DNA of 64,000 nt. It comes from Nocardioides sp. Soil774. GTDB lineage: Bacteria > Actinomycetota > Actinomycetes > Propionibacteriales > Nocardioidaceae. Of the stretch, positions 43,308 through 51,864 are shown one piece after another (position 1 is the stretch's first letter; the number at the start of each line of letters is the position of its first letter). Position numbers and translations under genes: made by a program. Under the pieces are notes generated by a model. It was not told where the DNA came from, did no database searches, and saw nothing but the letters and a program-made list of their open reading frames with translations. The stretch is from NCBI RefSeq assembly GCF_001428125.1, contig NZ_LMSM01000010.1, positions 124,001-188,000 of the forward strand, written 5' to 3'.

Positions 43308-44507
43308 ATGCCTGAATCCCTCCCCGCCTCGTCTGCCACCTCTGTCATCGCCGAGACCGTCGACAAGTACGCCGACGAGCTCGTCGGCCTGCGCCGCGAC
43401 CTGCACGCCCACCCCGAGCTGAGCTGGGCCGAGCACCGCACCTCCGACAAGGTCGTGTCCGCCCTCGAGGACGCCGGCTGGGACATCACCCGGCCCGAGG
43501 GCGGGGGAGTCCTGGCCGAGATCGGGCACGGCGGCGCGCTGGTGGCGCTCCGTGCCGACCTCGACGCACTGCCGGTCGACGACCTGATCTCCGACCCGTG
43601 GAGGAGCACCAACCCGGGCGTCGCGCACGCCTGCGGCCACGACGTCCACACCGCAGGCCTCGTCGGGGCAGGCCTCGCGCTCGCCGAGGTGGCCACCCGG
43701 GGCATGCTGCCCGGCCGGGTCCGGCTGCTCTTCCAGCCGGCCGAGGAGGTCATGCCCGGAGGCGCGCTGCACCTGATCTCCAGCGGCGCGCTCGAGGGGG
43801 TCTCGCACGTCTTCGGCCTGCACTGCGACCCGAGTCTCGACGTCGGGCGGATCGGCCTGCGCGAGGGCCCGCTGACCGGCGCCGCCGACGCGCTCACCGT
43901 GCGCCTGATCGGCAAGGGCGGCCACACCTCGCGGCCCCACCTCACCGAGGACCTCACCTTCGCCCTCGGCAAGGTCATCACCGAGCTCCCCGCCATCCTC
44001 AGCCGCCGCCTCGACCCCCGCGCCGGGGTCAGCGTGGTGTGGGGCATGGTGCGCGCGGGCTCTGCCCACAACGTCATCCCGCACACCGGTGTCGTGGCCG
44101 GCACGGTCCGGATGCTCGACGCCGTCGCCTGGGCCGACGCCGAGCACCTCATCCGCCAGCTGATCACCGCGATCGTCGCGCCCTACAGCGTGACCGCCGA
44201 GGTCACCTACCAGCGCGGCGTCCCGCCGGTGGTCAACCACGAGGTGTCGACCGGTCTGCTCGGCACCGCGCTCGACCGCGTCCTGGGCCCGCAGGGACAC
44301 GTCTCGACCACGCAGAGCCTGGGCGGCGAGGACTTCGGGTGGTTCCTCGACTCGGTGCCCGGCGCGATGGCACGGCTGGGCACGCGCACGCCCGGCGGAG
44401 CGACGTACGACCTGCACCAGGGCAACCTGCGCATCGACGAGGCGGCGACCGGCATCGCCGCGCGCGTGCTGGCCGAGGTGGCCGTCACCGCCCTCTCAGC
44501 GCTCTGA
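43308..44507 (+). CDS. M20D family amidohydrolase
   Basis: This 399-residue enzyme belongs to the AmiA/HipO/IAA-amino acid hydrolase group. Metal-ligand signatures are LRADLDALP, HACGHDVHTAGLVGA, QPAEEVMPGG and GLHCDPS, with LGGEDFGWF near the C-terminus. It probably cleaves N-acyl amino acids or a similar amide; the substrate cannot be told. Its last 12 bases overlap the convergent kinase gene. Confidence 0.9.
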   Translation: MPESLPASSATSVIAETVDKYADELVGLRRDLHAHPELSWAEHRTSDKVVSALEDAGWDITRPEGGGVLAEIGHGGALVALRADLDALPVDDLISDPWRSTNPGVAHACGHDVHTAGLVGAGLALAEVATRGMLPGRVRLLFQPAEEVMPGGALHLISSGALEGVSHVFGLHCDPSLDVGRIGLREGPLTGAADALTVRLIGKGGHTSRPHLTEDLTFALGKVITELPAILSRRLDPRAGVSVVWGMVRAGSAHNVIPHTGVVAGTVRMLDAVAWADAEHLIRQLITAIVAPYSVTAEVTYQRGVPPVVNHEVSTGLLGTALDRVLGPQGHVSTTQSLGGEDFGWFLDSVPGAMARLGTRTPGGATYDLHQGNLRIDEAATGIAARVLAEVAVTALSAL

Positions 44508-45626
44508 GCAGCCCCCGAGGGGCAGCCCGAAGGTGAACGTGCTGCCCTCGCCGAGCGCCGACGAGACCTGCATGCGGCCGTCCATCAGCTGGACGAGCGC
44601 GCGGCAGATGGCCAGGCCGAGACCGATGCCGCGCCGCGAGCTGACGGTGTAGCGGTCGGCCTGCATGAAGGGCTCGAAGAGCTCGTCGACGTGCGCCGCC
44701 GAGATGCCGGCGCCGGTGTCGGTGACGATGAACTCCACCCACGCCTCCGTGGCGTGGGCGTCGCCGGGGTCGGGGGCCGGGGGCCGCGCGCGGACCCGCA
44801 GCTCCACCCCGCCGTGCTCGGTGAAGGTGATGGCGTTCTGCACCAGGTGGCTGACGACCTGGGCGATCCGGCGGGGGTCCGCGACCGCCGTGGCGGGCAC
44901 CGAGTCGTCGACGGAGACCGTCATCGTCAGGCCACGCGCGTGGGCCATCGGCCCGGCCCACTGCGCCACGTCGTCGACGAGCTCGCGCACGACGAACGGC
45001 GTGGGGTGCAGCACCGTCTGGTGCGCCTCGAGGCCGGAGAACTCGAGCAGGTCGTCGACCAAGTGGACCAGGCGCTGGCTGGAGCGGTGGACCATGTCGA
45101 CGAAGTGGGCCGGCTCCGCCTCGAGGTCGGAGGCCATGAGCAGGTCGGTGGCGCCGATGAGGGCGGCGAGCGGGGTGCGCACCTCGTGGCTGACCGTGGC
45201 CAGGAAGAGGGTCTTGGCGAGGTTGGCCTCCTCGAGCTCGCGCACGAGCCGCTTCGCCTCGGTGATGTCCTCGGTGACCCCGTGCACGCCGATGATCTCG
45301 CCGCCCACGATCAGGGGGATGGCGGTGCACCGGATGTGGAGGACCTCCCCGTCGACCCGCACCACCCGAGCCTCGACCACCCGCGGGTCGCCGGCCATGG
45401 CGTCGTCGAAGGCGCCCTGGATGACGTGCAGGTCGTCGGGGTGGATGACCGCGGCGAAGTGCACCTGCCGCATCTCCTCGAGGGTGAGCCCGGTCATCTC
45501 GAGCGCCAGGGGGTTGGCGTCGGTGTAGTAGCCCTGGGCGTCCACCGAGTAGGTCGCGTGGGGGTGGTGGGTGAAGAACGACGCGTAGCGCTCGCTCGTG
45601 TCCACCCTCGTGCCCGTGTCGTCCAT
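44496..45626 (-). CDS. PAS-domain sensor histidine kinase
   Basis: This 376-residue soluble kinase has a PAS domain at about residues 10-125 (YFTH-like sensor fold, ITEAKRLVRELEE linker), a HisKA dimerisation box with phospho-accepting His147 in LATVSHEVRTPLAAL, and an HATPase domain with the N box QNAITF, DTGAGI and GIGLGLAI. It has no transmembrane helix, so the signal is cytoplasmic. No response regulator gene is next to it, so the kinase is an orphan. Confidence 0.92.
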   Translation of the reverse strand: MDDTGTRVDTSERYASFFTHHPHATYSVDAQGYYTDANPLALEMTGLTLEEMRQVHFAAVIHPDDLHVIQGAFDDAMAGDPRVVEARVVRVDGEVLHIRCTAIPLIVGGEIIGVHGVTEDITEAKRLVRELEEANLAKTLFLATVSHEVRTPLAALIGATDLLMASDLEAEPAHFVDMVHRSSQRLVHLVDDLLEFSGLEAHQTVLHPTPFVVRELVDDVAQWAGPMAHARGLTMTVSVDDSVPATAVADPRRIAQVVSHLVQNAITFTEHGGVELRVRARPPAPDPGDAHATEAWVEFIVTDTGAGISAAHVDELFEPFMQADRYTVSSRRGIGLGLAICRALVQLMDGRMQVSSALGEGSTFTFGLPLGGCSER

Positions 45627-45690
45627 CGGACCTCCCCCTCGTGCGCGGTGCGGCCCCGGTCGCCCCGGGCGCGGTCCAGTAGACCATGCG

Positions 45691-45728
45691 GCAGAGGGGC
45701 CCGGTGCAGACGCACCGAGCCCCTCTGC
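45691..45728 (-). terminator. Terminator of the nucleoside ABC operon
   Basis: GCAGAGGGGC (45691-45700) pairs with GCCCCTCTGC (45719-45728), with the inner stem CGGTGC (45702-45707) and GCACCG (45712-45717). It starts 25 bp beyond the last permease stop on the minus strand. Confidence 0.85.
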
Positions 45729-45752
45729 GGGTCCGTCGTCAGGACGGGGTCG

Positions 45753-47057
45753 TCACTGTTGTCGGTAGGGGACGCCGTCGGCCGCGGGGGGCCGCGAGCG
45801 GCCGACGAGGCCCGCCACCGCGAAGATCGTGATGACGTAGGGCAGGCTCAGCAGGAGCTGCGGTGGGATCTGCGCGCCGATGGACGACAGCACACCTGCG
45901 AGGTTCTGGGCGAACCCGAAGAGCAGCGCTGCCAGGGTGGCGCGGATCGGGTCCCACTTGCCGAAGATCACGGCCGCCAGCGCGATGTAGCCGGCGCCGC
46001 CGGTCATCTCGCGGTTGAAGCCCGACACCGAGACGAGGCTGTAGTAGGCGCCACCGAGACCGGCGATCGCGCCCGCGAGCAGGATCGTGCGGTAGCGGGT
46101 GCGGTTGACCTTGATGCCCACGGTGTCGGCGGCCTTGGGGTGCTCACCGACCGCGCGGACCCGCAGGCCCCAGCGGGTGCGGTAGAGCGACCACGCCACC
46201 AGGGCGACGATCACGTAGAGCACGTAGACCAGTGCCGGCTGACGGAAGAAGATCGGACCGATCAGCGGGATGTCGCCCAGGAGCGGGATCGGCAGTGCGC
46301 GCATCCGCTCGGGGGAGTTCAGCGACTCGGCGTTGGGCGTGAGCACCTGGCGGAACAGGAAGTTGGTCAGGCCCACCACCAGCACGTTGAGCACGACGCC
46401 GACGATGACCTGGTCGACGAAGTAGGTGATCGCGAACAGGCCCAGGACCAGGGCGATGAGGGCACCGGCGACGGTGGCGGCCACCAGGCCGGCCCACGGC
46501 GAACCGGTCAGCGAGGCCGTGATCGACGCGGCGAAGGCCCCGAAGAGCAGCTGCCCGTCGATGGCGATGTTGACCACGCCCGCACGCTCGCCGAGCACGC
46601 CGCCCAGCGCGCCGAAGACCAGCGGGATGGCCAGCGCGATCGCGCCGGCGAGCAGGCTGACGATGGAGATCCGGCTGCCGGCCGCCTCCCAGCTGAGGAA
46701 GCCGAGCATCCACGCGAGCGCGAAGACGATCGGCAGCCAGAGCGGCTGGTGGGAGCGGGCCAGCATGCGGCGTACGGCCTCGGCGGTCAGGGCGAGGCAC
46801 ACCACCAGCATGATCCACGCCGTGGCCGAGGAGGGCAGGACGGCGTCGGGCAGCTTGGCGAAGTCGCTGTCGACGGCCAGGCGGAACGTGGTGTCACCGG
46901 AGCGCGACGTCGTGAGGAGACGCAGGCCGAGGAGGAGCGTGACCACCGCGAGGATGGTCGGCACCTTGCGCGTGCCGGCCTTCCTGGTCGGGGCGACGGC
47001 CGGATCGGGCGCGAGCCCTCCGGTGTCGGGGGTCGGGTGGTCCGTCGTGGTGCTCAC
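45753..47057 (-). CDS. ABC transporter permease, nucleoside type (second subunit)
   Basis: A 434-residue branched-chain-permease-like protein with about ten helices. The EAA-like segment RVRAVGEHPKAADTVGIKVN and GGLGERAG-type loop (GGVLGERAGVVNIAIDGQ) match the NupQ/YufQ group that pairs with a BMP lipoprotein. A short Pro/Thr-rich cytoplasmic N-terminus comes before helix 1. The GTG start overlaps the previous permease stop by 4 bases. Confidence 0.9.
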   Translation of the reverse strand: MSTTTDHPTPDTGGLAPDPAVAPTRKAGTRKVPTILAVVTLLLGLRLLTTSRSGDTTFRLAVDSDFAKLPDAVLPSSATAWIMLVVCLALTAEAVRRMLARSHQPLWLPIVFALAWMLGFLSWEAAGSRISIVSLLAGAIALAIPLVFGALGGVLGERAGVVNIAIDGQLLFGAFAASITASLTGSPWAGLVAATVAGALIALVLGLFAITYFVDQVIVGVVLNVLVVGLTNFLFRQVLTPNAESLNSPERMRALPIPLLGDIPLIGPIFFRQPALVYVLYVIVALVAWSLYRTRWGLRVRAVGEHPKAADTVGIKVNRTRYRTILLAGAIAGLGGAYYSLVSVSGFNREMTGGAGYIALAAVIFGKWDPIRATLAALLFGFAQNLAGVLSSIGAQIPPQLLLSLPYVITIFAVAGLVGRSRPPAADGVPYRQQ

Positions 47058-48352
47058 TTGGCCTCCTGGGCGGGGAGCCGGAAGATCGCGCGCACCAGGG
47101 GCGGGGCGGCGAGGAAGAGGACGATCAGCGACTGGACCACCAGCACGAGGTCGACGGAGATGTTCTCCGAGGCCTGCATGGTGAAGCCGCCGGCCTTGAA
47201 CGCGCCGAACAGGATGCCGGCGGCGAGGATGCCGAGCGGGCGCGAGCGTCCGAGCAGCGCGACCGTGATCGCGTCGAAGCCGATGCCGGCGTCGATGTCG
47301 ACCGAGACGCCACTGGTGACGGTGCCGAGCACCTGGTTGACGCCGGCGAGGCCGAGGAGCGCACCGCCCAGCATCATCACGACGGTGTAGGTGCGCCCGA
47401 CGTTGATGCCGGAGGCGCGGGCAGCGCGTGGGTTCTCGCCGACGGCGCGGATGCGGTAGCCGAGGGTGGAGCGGTTGAGCAGCCACCACACCACGGCGAC
47501 GGCGACCAGCGCGATCACGAAGCCGAGGTGCAGGTTGAAGCGGTCTCCCAGCACCTTGGGCAGGATCGCGGTGTCTTTCATCGGCGGCGACTTGGGGTTG
47601 ACCGAGCCCGGGGTGGCGAGCAGCCACTCCTTCGTGAGGGCCCAGAACACGAAGTAGTAGGCGACGTAGTTGAGCATGATCGTGACGATCACCTCGTGCG
47701 CGCCGGTGCGGGCCTTGAGCAGGCCGGCCAGGCCGCCCCACAGGGCGCCGAACAGCATGCCGACGGCGATGGCGAGCGGCAGGTGGATGATCATCGGCAG
47801 GTCGAACCGGAACCCGATCCAGGCGGCCGCGCCACCGGCGAGCAGCATCTGGCCGCGGCCACCGATGTTGAACATCGCAGCGCGGAACGCCAGGCCGACG
47901 CCGAGCCCGCCGAGGATCAGGGGGCCGGCGAACTTGAGGGTCTCGGTCAGCGGGCGCCACTGCTGCGCGGGGTCGGTGACGAGGTTGTTGTAGACCGCGC
48001 CGCGGAACATCGCGCTGTAGGCGCCGGAGACGGCGTTCCACACCGCGCTGAAGAAGTCGGAGGGTCGAGCAGTGATGTAGCTGAGCGTGTCGCGCACGCC
48101 CTGGTCGGTCGCGGCGATCATCACCGAGCCGACGAAGACGGCGAGGAACACAGCGAGCACGCCGGCGAGCGCGTCGCCGGAGACGATCTCGTGCAGCACT
48201 GACCGCGAGCGCTCTTCCCGGGCCGCGCTGGCGTCCTCGGCGACGTGGACGTCCGTGGCGTCGGGGCCTGACGCGGGGGCCTCGTCCTGCTTCACCGACG
48301 AGGGCTGGTCGGTGGGCTTGTCGTCGGGCTGGGGCTTGTCGGTCTCGCTCAT
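47054..48352 (-). CDS. ABC transporter permease, nucleoside type (first subunit)
   Basis: This 432-residue permease matches the NupP/YufP group: GLAFRAAMFNIGGRGQMLLAG, KARTGAHEVIVTIMLNYVAYY, and the coupling loop RIRAVGENPRAARASGINV. The acidic N-terminal tail (about 50 residues) is unusually long and hydrophilic. ATG overlaps the ATPase stop by 4 bases, so ATPase and both permeases are one coupled unit. Confidence 0.91.
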   Translation of the reverse strand: MSETDKPQPDDKPTDQPSSVKQDEAPASGPDATDVHVAEDASAAREERSRSVLHEIVSGDALAGVLAVFLAVFVGSVMIAATDQGVRDTLSYITARPSDFFSAVWNAVSGAYSAMFRGAVYNNLVTDPAQQWRPLTETLKFAGPLILGGLGVGLAFRAAMFNIGGRGQMLLAGGAAAWIGFRFDLPMIIHLPLAIAVGMLFGALWGGLAGLLKARTGAHEVIVTIMLNYVAYYFVFWALTKEWLLATPGSVNPKSPPMKDTAILPKVLGDRFNLHLGFVIALVAVAVVWWLLNRSTLGYRIRAVGENPRAARASGINVGRTYTVVMMLGGALLGLAGVNQVLGTVTSGVSVDIDAGIGFDAITVALLGRSRPLGILAAGILFGAFKAGGFTMQASENISVDLVLVVQSLIVLFLAAPPLVRAIFRLPAQEAK

Positions 48353-49872
48353 GCGACCACGTCCTTCAGGTCCTTCGGGCGTTCGCCGGTCATCATGAGG
48401 CCCAGGGTCTGGCGCGGGGTGTCGGCCGGGACGACGCCGACGACCTTGCCGCGGTAGAGCACCATGATGCGGTCGGCGAGCGCGACCACCTCGTCGAGCT
48501 CGGTGGAGACCACCAGGACGGGGATGCCGCTGTCGCGGGTCGCGACGATCTGCTTGTGGATGAACTCGATCGAGCCCACGTCGACGCCGCGGGTGGGCTG
48601 GGCCGCGACGAGCAGGCGCAGCTCGCGCGAGAGCTCGCGGGCCACGACGACCTTCTGCTGGTTGCCGCCCGAGAGGTTGGCGGCCAGCGAGTCGATGTCG
48701 CGCGCGCGGACGTCGTACTCCTTGAGCTTCTTCTCCGCGAAGTCACGCAGCGCGCTGATGCGCAACGAGCCGTTCTTCACGAACGGCGACCTGAAGCTGC
48801 GGTTGAGCATGAGGTTCTCGGCGATGGTGAAGCCCGGCACGAGGCCGTCGACCTGCCGGTCCTCTGGGATGAACCCGACACCGGCGTCGAGGATCTTGCG
48901 CGTCGAACGGCCGACCAGCTCCACGCCGTCGAGCTCGATCGAGCCGTGCACGTCGTCCTGGAGGCCGAGGAGGGCCTCGGTCAGCTCGGTCTGGCCGTTG
49001 CCCTGCACGCCGGCGACGGCGAGCACCTCGCCCGCCCGGATGGTGAAGCTCAGGCCGTCGACGTGCGTGTGGCCCGCGGCGTCGACGACACGCAGGTCCT
49101 TGACCACCAGCGCGTCGGCGCCGAGCCGGGGCTCGTCCTTGTGCACGACGAGCTCGACGGGGCGACCCACCATCATCGAGGCGAGCTCGGCGTTGCTGGC
49201 CTTGGGGTCGGCCTCGCCGACGACCTTGCCGAGCCGGATCACCGTGATGCGGTCGGCGACCTCGCGGACCTCGCGCAGCTTGTGGGTGATGAAGACGATC
49301 GCCTTGCCGGCCTCCTTGAGCTGGCGCATGATCTCCATCAGCTCGTCGGTCTCCTGGGGCGTGAGCACCGCGGTCGGCTCGTCGAAGACGAGGAGCTCGG
49401 CGTCGCGGGAGAGCGCCTTGATGATCTCGACGCGCTGCTGCACGCCCACCGGGAGGTCCTCGACGAGCGCGTCGGGGTCGACGTGGAAGCCGAAGCGCTC
49501 GGAGATCTCGGTGACGCGGGCGCTGGCGGCCTCGAGGTCGAGGCTGCCGGCGAGGCCGGTGGTCTCGTTGCCGAGCATGACGTTTTCCGCGACGGTGAAG
49601 ACGGGGATGAGCATGAAGTGCTGGTGGACCATGCCGATGCCGGCGGCCATCGCGTCACCGGGTCCGGTGAAGTGCTGGACCACGCCGTCGAGCTCGATCT
49701 CGCCCTCGTCGGCCCGGTAGAGGCCGTAGAGCACGTTCATCAGGGTCGACTTGCCGGCGCCGTTCTCACCGAGCAGGCAGTGGATCTCGCCGGGCTCGAC
49801 CGTGAGGGAGATGGAGTCGTTGGCCACCACGCTGCCGAAGCGTTTGGTGATGCCTCGCAGGACGAGTCTCAT
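48349..49872 (-). CDS. ABC transporter ATPase, two nucleotide-binding domains
   Basis: A 507-residue ATPase of the nucleoside/sugar class with two domains in one chain. Domain 1 has Walker A GENGAGKST and Walker B LLVFDEPTAVL but a non-canonical LPVGVQQRVEI signature. Domain 2 has the altered P-loop GVQGNGQTEL, LSGGNQQKV and QPTRGVD. This asymmetry is usual in RbsA/YufO-type proteins. The transcript begins far upstream; a 15-bp motif 138 bases ahead of the ATG also occurs upstream of the BMP gene. Confidence 0.93.
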   Translation of the reverse strand: MRLVLRGITKRFGSVVANDSISLTVEPGEIHCLLGENGAGKSTLMNVLYGLYRADEGEIELDGVVQHFTGPGDAMAAGIGMVHQHFMLIPVFTVAENVMLGNETTGLAGSLDLEAASARVTEISERFGFHVDPDALVEDLPVGVQQRVEIIKALSRDAELLVFDEPTAVLTPQETDELMEIMRQLKEAGKAIVFITHKLREVREVADRITVIRLGKVVGEADPKASNAELASMMVGRPVELVVHKDEPRLGADALVVKDLRVVDAAGHTHVDGLSFTIRAGEVLAVAGVQGNGQTELTEALLGLQDDVHGSIELDGVELVGRSTRKILDAGVGFIPEDRQVDGLVPGFTIAENLMLNRSFRSPFVKNGSLRISALRDFAEKKLKEYDVRARDIDSLAANLSGGNQQKVVVARELSRELRLLVAAQPTRGVDVGSIEFIHKQIVATRDSGIPVLVVSTELDEVVALADRIMVLYRGKVVGVVPADTPRQTLGLMMTGERPKDLKDVVA

Positions 49873-50010
49873 GGCATCGCATCCTAGGGGTCGCTTGGGT
49901 CCGCAGGTCTGGACCGGGTTTCTCGTACGACGGCCTCGCGGAGCGGGCGCGTACGCGGGCGCGAGAGCGCGCGGGGAAGGGTAACTGTCACAGGGGCCCG
50001 GCCACTGCCC

Positions 50011-50025
50011 CGACATCTGCCAAAG
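50011..50025 (-). promoter_or_regulatory. Repeated motif CGACATCTGCCAAAG, ABC ATPase side
   Basis: It matches 51381-51395 at 13 of 15 positions (CGAYAYCTGCCAAAG, plus-strand reading) and lies 138 bases upstream of the ATPase start. Read on the minus strand it contains CTTTGGCAG, with TTGGCA as a possible -35. Confidence 0.5.
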
Positions 50026-50075
50026 GTCGCGGGGTCGGACTGGCAAGCCGTTCGGGGCCCGGCGGGGAGAACAGA

Positions 50076-50107
50076 GAGGGAGGCCGACGCGAGCGTCGGC
50101 CTCCCTC
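50076..50107 (-). terminator. BMP gene terminator
   Basis: A 14-bp perfect stem (50076-50089 with 50094-50107) with tetraloop CGAG, 21 bp past the stop of the BMP lipoprotein gene. It allows the binding protein to be made in excess over the ABC subunits. Confidence 0.9.
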
Positions 50108-50128
50108 CGTGGTGGAGCGTGGTGGGGA

Positions 50129-51244
50129 TCAGCCCAGGTAGGACTTGACCTCGATCGAGCCGTCGATGATGCCGGCCTTCACGGTGTCGAGCTCGTCGGC
50201 GAGGTCGGGGTTGACCTTGCTCTCGAAGTTGTGGAACGGGGCGATGCCCACACCGTCGTTGTCGAGCGTGCCGACGTAGGGGGTGTAGTCGACGTCGCCG
50301 CCGTCGGCCTCCATGATCGCCTCGTAGGTCGAGACCTTCATGTTCTTGAGGATCGACGTCATGACGTAGTCCTGGGTGGTCGGGTCGGTCTCGTAGAGGT
50401 CGGCGTCCACGCCGATCATCGCGATGTCCTTGCCGGAGTCCTCGATGGCCGTGATGGCGCCCTGGTAGATCGGGCCACCGACGGGCAGGATCACGTCGAC
50501 GTCCTGGTCGAGGATCTGCTTGGCGGTGCTGGTCGCGGCCTCGTTGGCCTCGAAGCCACCGGTGAACGAACCGTTCTTGCCGTCCCAGCCGACGACCTTG
50601 ACGTCCTTCTTCTTCTCCTTGGCGTAGTACTCCGCGCCCTGCTTGAAGCCGTCCATGAAGATGGTGACGGTCGGGAACGGCATGCCGCCGTAGGTGCCCA
50701 CGACGCCGGTCTTGGTGTAGTCGGCAGCGGCGTAGCCGGCCAGGAACGCGGCCTGGGCGGTGTTGTAGAGCAGCGGCTTGATGTTGGGCTGGTCGGCCTT
50801 GCCGTCGAAGGTCGCGCCGTCGTCACCACCGTCGGCGGAGTCGTCGATCAGGATGTACTCGATGTCGGGGTTGGCCTCGGCGGAGTCCTTGGTGGCCGCG
50901 GCGAGGGCGAAGCCGACCGTCACGATGACGTTGCAGCCCTGGCCGACCAGGCTCTCGAGGTTGGGAGCGAAGTCGTTCTCGCTGTTGGACTCGACCGGGG
51001 TCAGCTTGACGCCGAGCTCGTCGGCGGCCTGCTGCGCGCCCTCGAAGCTCAGCTGGTTGAACGACTTGTCGTCGAAACCGCCGGCGTCGGAGACGATGCA
51101 CGGCTTCACGTCGCTGCCGCTAGCGCTGCTGTCGTTCCCACTCCCGGTGTCGTCCTTCGCGGGCGCGTCTCCACATGCAGCCAGGGTCGCGGCTGCCAGC
51201 AGCGCCACGAGGCCGCTCGAGACGACCTTCCTCGTCTTCAACAC
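50129..51244 (-). CDS. BMP-family nucleoside-binding lipoprotein
   Basis: This 371-residue lipoprotein has the lipobox ATLAAC with Cys24, then a Ser/Gly/Asp-rich linker and the BMP fold. The DAGGFDDKSFNQLSFEGAQ segment is typical of the PnrA/BmpA/NupN family, which binds purine or pyrimidine nucleosides. GTG at 51244 is chosen over an upstream in-frame TTG because GGAGG lies 5 bases before it. It is followed by its own terminator, then the ATPase and permease genes. The neighbours cdd, deoA and add support nucleoside specificity. Confidence 0.93.
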   Translation of the reverse strand: MLKTRKVVSSGLVALLAAATLAACGDAPAKDDTGSGNDSSASGSDVKPCIVSDAGGFDDKSFNQLSFEGAQQAADELGVKLTPVESNSENDFAPNLESLVGQGCNVIVTVGFALAAATKDSAEANPDIEYILIDDSADGGDDGATFDGKADQPNIKPLLYNTAQAAFLAGYAAADYTKTGVVGTYGGMPFPTVTIFMDGFKQGAEYYAKEKKKDVKVVGWDGKNGSFTGGFEANEAATSTAKQILDQDVDVILPVGGPIYQGAITAIEDSGKDIAMIGVDADLYETDPTTQDYVMTSILKNMKVSTYEAIMEADGGDVDYTPYVGTLDNDGVGIAPFHNFESKVNPDLADELDTVKAGIIDGSIEVKSYLG

Positions 51245-51380
51245 AAATGCCTCCAAGTTCGTGCACCCCGGGGTGGGGTCAGCTTTCGCTGAGCATGATG
51301 CCCCCCGGTGAGGGCTGCGTCACGCAGAACAGAACTTCCGAAATGCGTTTGAGACATAAAACGTGCAGGAGATCTTTCGG

Positions 51381-51395
51381 CGATACCTGCCAAAG
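51381..51395 (-). promoter_or_regulatory. Repeated motif CGATACCTGCCAAAG, BMP/cdd side
   Basis: The second copy of the 15-bp motif lies 136 bases upstream of the BMP start and 34 bp before cdd. Its place between divergent genes allows control of both. Confidence 0.5.
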
Positions 51396-51429
51396 ACCGG
51401 CGGCTCGTCGTATGCGCCATAGTGGCGGC

Positions 51430-51864
51430 GTGAAGTCACCGTTGGATCAGCAGGACTGGGACGAGCTCAAGGCTGCCGCCGTGGAGGTGATGCGCCGCGC
51501 CTACGCGCCGTACTCCCACTACCCGGTGGGCGCCGCCGCGCTGGTCGACGACGGCAGGCTGGTGACCGGCTGCAACGTGGAGAACGCGGCGTACGGCGTG
51601 GTGCTGTGCGCGGAGTGCGGGCTGGTCTCCCAGCTGCACGCCAGCGGCGGGGGCCGGCTGACGCACTTCGTGTGCGTCAACGGCGACGGCGAGGTGATCA
51701 TGCCGTGCGGTCGGTGCCGCCAGCTGCTCTTCGAGCACGGCGGGCGCGACCTCCTGGTCTGGACCGTCTCGGGGGTCAAGCCCATGTCCGAGGTGCTCCC
51801 CGACGCGTTCGGACCCGACGACCTCACCTCGCTCGCCGGAGCCGGAACCGAAGGAGCCCGCTGA
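51430..51864 (+). CDS. cdd: Cytidine deaminase
   Basis: This 144-residue enzyme converts cytidine and deoxycytidine to uridine forms. Zinc and catalytic residues are in CNVENAAYGVVLCAECGL (CAE with the proton-shuttling Glu) and MPCGRCRQLL. YAPYSHYPVGAAAL is the typical N-terminal substrate segment. The start is GTG at 51430 after a CATAGT hexamer 6 bases upstream. The stop overlaps the deoA start by one base. Its product uridine, and thymidine, are substrates for the next enzyme and the pathway below. Confidence 0.95.
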   Translation: MKSPLDQQDWDELKAAAVEVMRRAYAPYSHYPVGAAALVDDGRLVTGCNVENAAYGVVLCAECGLVSQLHASGGGRLTHFVCVNGDGEVIMPCGRCRQLLFEHGGRDLLVWTVSGVKPMSEVLPDAFGPDDLTSLAGAGTEGAR

